DNA of 23,334 nt from an uncultured Acidobacteriota bacterium (lineage in GTDB: Bacteria; Acidobacteriota; JAAYUB01), in NCBI GenBank assembly GCA_937925645.1, contig CALAMB010000275.1, forward strand, positions 1 through 23,334, in the 5' to 3' direction. Position 1 is the stretch's first letter. Each line of letters opens with the position of its first letter. The notes under the pieces were generated by a model that was not told the origin of the DNA, ran no database searches, and saw only the letters and a list, made by a program, of their open reading frames with translations. Shown here piece by piece: positions 21,088 to 23,334 of this stretch. Position numbers and translations under genes: made by a program.

Positions 21088-23334
21088 TCAGCGCGCCGGT
21101 GCTTCCGGAACGTGGGCCAGCCGCGCGGCCGGCAATTCTTCACGCGCGAAACCCGGACCTTCCCAATACACGGTCAGGGCGGAGCTGCCAAGGATCTGCA
21201 GGTAATCCACAGCCAGGGCGTGCCGCCCGGCGCGCAGCGGGATCCGGCCGCTCGTTTCCAGGGTTCGGTGGTGCGCGCCGTCACAGTCCACCACGAGCAC
21301 CCCGTCAAGGAACAACCGGCTCACGTCGTCGGAGCGGACGGTGAACGTGTAGTCGCCGTCCGCGGGGACGTCCAGCCAGCCGGTGAAGCGGAGCCCGAAG
21401 AACTCGGGTCGAAGACCCGGTGTCACGTCAATGGCTGAGACCGTCCGCACCGCAGCCGGGCGGAGCCGGGTGTAATCCGGCAGCGCGTTCCAGTTGCCGG
21501 GATAGTAGGCGGCGCGAAGGCCCGGCGCCGCGGCGTTGGGCGAGGCGGCCGGCAGGGCGTCGATCCGAATCGTCGCGCGCACCTCCGGGCTGGTAGTCAG
21601 ACCCGGGTGAAAGGCGGCGGCCCGGATGGTCGCCGTGCGCTCGATGCGGATGGGGCCATCGGCACGGGACGAATCGGGCCGGGGCGCGGTGCCGTCCAGC
21701 GTGTAGCGAATCGCCGCGCCGGGCCAAGCGCCAGTGAGGCGGACCGTGCGCGGTCCGCCGTCAACTCCCTCCGATTCCAGCCGCGGCGGCGGCACCATGG
21801 CGGCGATCCCCAGCGCGGCCAGGCGGTCGTAGTGGCTGTTCATCCGGTTGGAAAAATCCGCCCAGTCGCGAGCTTCCCGGGGCGACCACAACACCTCGGC
21901 GAGACCGGCCAGCCGCGGGAACACCTTGCCGTCCACGGCGGACTGCGGGGCATACTCGGTCCACATGTTGGCCTCCCCGCCCAGCACCCGCGCCGCGTGC
22001 TCCGGCGGCATCCCCGCCGGAACGGGTTCCAGGGTGTAGATCTTGGCCAGGTCGATGACGGACCACGGGTAGTCGATGTAGCAGTGGCTGGTGGGCGAGA
22101 CAATCACGTCGTTGCCGGCGGCGGCCGCCTCGGTCACGATCCGCTCGCCGAGCCAGCCCCGCCAGTACTGCACCGTGACGCCCTCGGCCAGGCCGCCCTC
22201 CATGATCTCGTCCCAGCCCGTGACCCGCTTCCCCTTGCCGCGCAGGTACGCGGCGATGCGGCGGATGAACCAGCTCTGCAGCTCCGCCTCGTCCTTCAGC
22301 CCCTCGGCGCTGATGCGCGCCTGGCACTTGGGGCAGGCCTGCCAGCGCGTTTTGGGGCATTCGTCGGCGCCGATGTGGATGTACTCGCCGGGGAACAGCG
22401 CCGCCACCTCGTCGAGCACCTTTTCCAGAAACCGGAACGTGGCGTCGTTGCCGGCGCAGTAAACGTCGTCGAACACTCCCCAGCGGTGGGTCACCGCGAA
22501 GGGACCGCCGGTGCAGGAGAATCCGGGATACGCCGCCAGCGCCGCCGTGCAGTGGCCCGGCATCTCAATCTCGGGCACCACGGTGACATAGCGCTCCCTG
22601 GCGTAGGCCACGATCTCGCGGATGTCGGCCTGGGTGTAGAAACCGCCGTACCGCTCGGCGCCCTCGCCCCGCCAGGCGCCCACCCGGGTGAGCCGGGGGA
22701 ACGCCTTGATTTCGATGCGCCACCCCTGATCCTCGGTCAGATGCCAGTGGAGGCGGTTCAACTTGTGGTAGGCCAGGGCGTCGATGACGTGCTTCACGTA
22801 GTCCTTGCTCATGAAGTGGCGGCCGCAATCCAGCAGCAGCCCACGCCACGGGAAGCGCGGCTGGTCCGTGATCCGCAGGCAGGGCAGCGCGGTCGATCCC
22901 GGTTTGCCGCGCGCGGAGGACTCGGCGGCGACCGGAAGGAGCTGGCGGACCGTCTGCACGCCGCGAAAGATGCCCTCGGCCGTCGGCGCCCGTAGCAGGA
23001 CGCCGTCGGTCCGAATCTCCAGCTCATAGCCTTCGGGCGCGAGCTCGGGCCGCGCGTTCTGCCGGGTCAGTCGGATGACCGATGCGGTTCCGGTCCTGGG
23101 CAGCCGGTCGGTGACCGTGAGCTTGTCTCCGGCGGCGCGACCCAGGGGGACAGCCAGCATCCGGGCGATGCGGCGGAGTTCGCGGTCGCCCGGGTCGGTG
23201 ACGAGGCGCGTGGTCCGGGTCAGGTAGAACGCGCCCGCGTCCATCTGAATCTGCGCGGGCCGGGGAACCAGCGCCGGTTCCGCCACGGCCGCCTTTATGA
23301 CGGACTGAGGGAACGCGACTCCGGCGGCTGCCAG
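21088..23334 (-). CDS. GH20 beta-N-acetylhexosaminidase with PA14 domain (5' end cut by window)
   Basis: The frame runs open to the window edge, so 748 residues are seen and the start is missing. The visible N-terminus (LAAAGVAFPQSVIKA) looks like the end of a signal peptide, implying export. Domains in order: GH20b N-terminal domain (LVPRPAQIQMDAGAF onwards, about residues 22-140), the GH20 barrel (GLLLDCGRHFMSKDYVK, then LHWHLTEDQGWRIEI) with the catalytic pair D324-E325 in YIHIGADECPKTRW, a chitobiase-type C-terminal beta domain (IRYTLDGTAPRPDSS), and a PA14 domain (about 600-735: WLDVPADGDYTFTVRSDD, LFLDGVLVVD). The Asp-Glu pair supports substrate-assisted removal of terminal GlcNAc or GalNAc. 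PA14 may bind a glycan. A GTG at 23286 is in frame but would lose the export signal. It is followed by the symporter gene in one operon. Confidence 0.9.
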   Translation of the reverse strand: MAAAGVAFPQSVIKAAVAEPALVPRPAQIQMDAGAFYLTRTTRLVTDPGDRELRRIARMLAVPLGRAAGDKLTVTDRLPRTGTASVIRLTRQNARPELAPEGYELEIRTDGVLLRAPTAEGIFRGVQTVRQLLPVAAESSARGKPGSTALPCLRITDQPRFPWRGLLLDCGRHFMSKDYVKHVIDALAYHKLNRLHWHLTEDQGWRIEIKAFPRLTRVGAWRGEGAERYGGFYTQADIREIVAYARERYVTVVPEIEMPGHCTAALAAYPGFSCTGGPFAVTHRWGVFDDVYCAGNDATFRFLEKVLDEVAALFPGEYIHIGADECPKTRWQACPKCQARISAEGLKDEAELQSWFIRRIAAYLRGKGKRVTGWDEIMEGGLAEGVTVQYWRGWLGERIVTEAAAAGNDVIVSPTSHCYIDYPWSVIDLAKIYTLEPVPAGMPPEHAARVLGGEANMWTEYAPQSAVDGKVFPRLAGLAEVLWSPREARDWADFSNRMNSHYDRLAALGIAAMVPPPRLESEGVDGGPRTVRLTGAWPGAAIRYTLDGTAPRPDSSRADGPIRIERTATIRAAAFHPGLTTSPEVRATIRIDALPAASPNAAAPGLRAAYYPGNWNALPDYTRLRPAAVRTVSAIDVTPGLRPEFFGLRFTGWLDVPADGDYTFTVRSDDVSRLFLDGVLVVDCDGAHHRTLETSGRIPLRAGRHALAVDYLQILGSSALTVYWEGPGFAREELPAARLAHVPEAPAR

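Noticed and set aside
19235..21205. Plus-strand 656-residue open frame opposite the symporter
   Set aside because: It is antisense to a clear membrane transporter; the translation is Gln/Gly/His/Arg-rich low-complexity text without domains.
21607..22995. Plus-strand 462-residue open frame opposite the hexosaminidase
   Set aside because: It mirrors the GH20 barrel and has no recognisable motif.

Overview
The window is GC-rich, densely coding bacterial DNA. A secreted VWFA protein with the layout of the Acidobacteria-type VWFA family is the best taxonomic pointer, so an Acidobacteriota member is likely. That is an inference from one family plus base composition. I saw no rRNA, tRNA, CRISPR array, transposase or phage gene. 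No stretch longer than about 200 bases lacks a gene.

Layout. (1) 1-544, minus strand: the last 69 codons of an RHS-repeat protein remnant lie directly behind, and in frame with, a small AT-rich gene for an 87-residue membrane protein. This looks like debris of a polymorphic-toxin/immunity locus. (2) 743-2599, plus: a secreted VWFA protein with a degenerate metal site. (3) 2733-6836, minus: a tightly coupled four-gene operon. In transcription order it encodes a small two-TM zinc-ribbon protein, a DUF2207-like membrane protein ending in a (Cys-Ala)n tail with seven cysteines in its last 19 residues, a radical SAM/SPASM enzyme with a PqqD-like N-terminus, and a class I SAM methyltransferase. This is the strongest candidate for an undescribed system, in which the tail would be the substrate of the radical SAM enzyme. 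(4) 7016-8257, plus: a GT87-like polyprenyl-sugar mannosyltransferase. (5) 8224-16321, minus: a seven-gene operon, mostly joined by 4-base start/stop overlaps. It encodes a GT2, a UGM/protoporphyrinogen-oxidase-like flavoenzyme, two radical SAM/SPASM proteins, a GT2, a flippase and a GT2, and looks like an assembly and export system for a cell-surface glycan. (6) 16443-17003, minus: a free-standing aspartokinase-type ACT regulatory protein, probably on a leaderless mRNA. (7) 17205-23334: a plus-strand pair (sugar nucleotidyltransferase and NahK-like sugar 1-kinase) faces a minus-strand pair (SSS symporter and GH20 beta-N-acetylhexosaminidase).

How the genes may work together. The last four genes can be read as a HexNAc recovery route: GH20 frees GlcNAc/GalNAc outside, the symporter imports it, the anomeric kinase makes the 1-phosphate, and the nucleotidyltransferase makes the NDP-sugar. 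The product could feed the neighbouring glycan operon. All functions are assigned by reading motifs; no database search was run.
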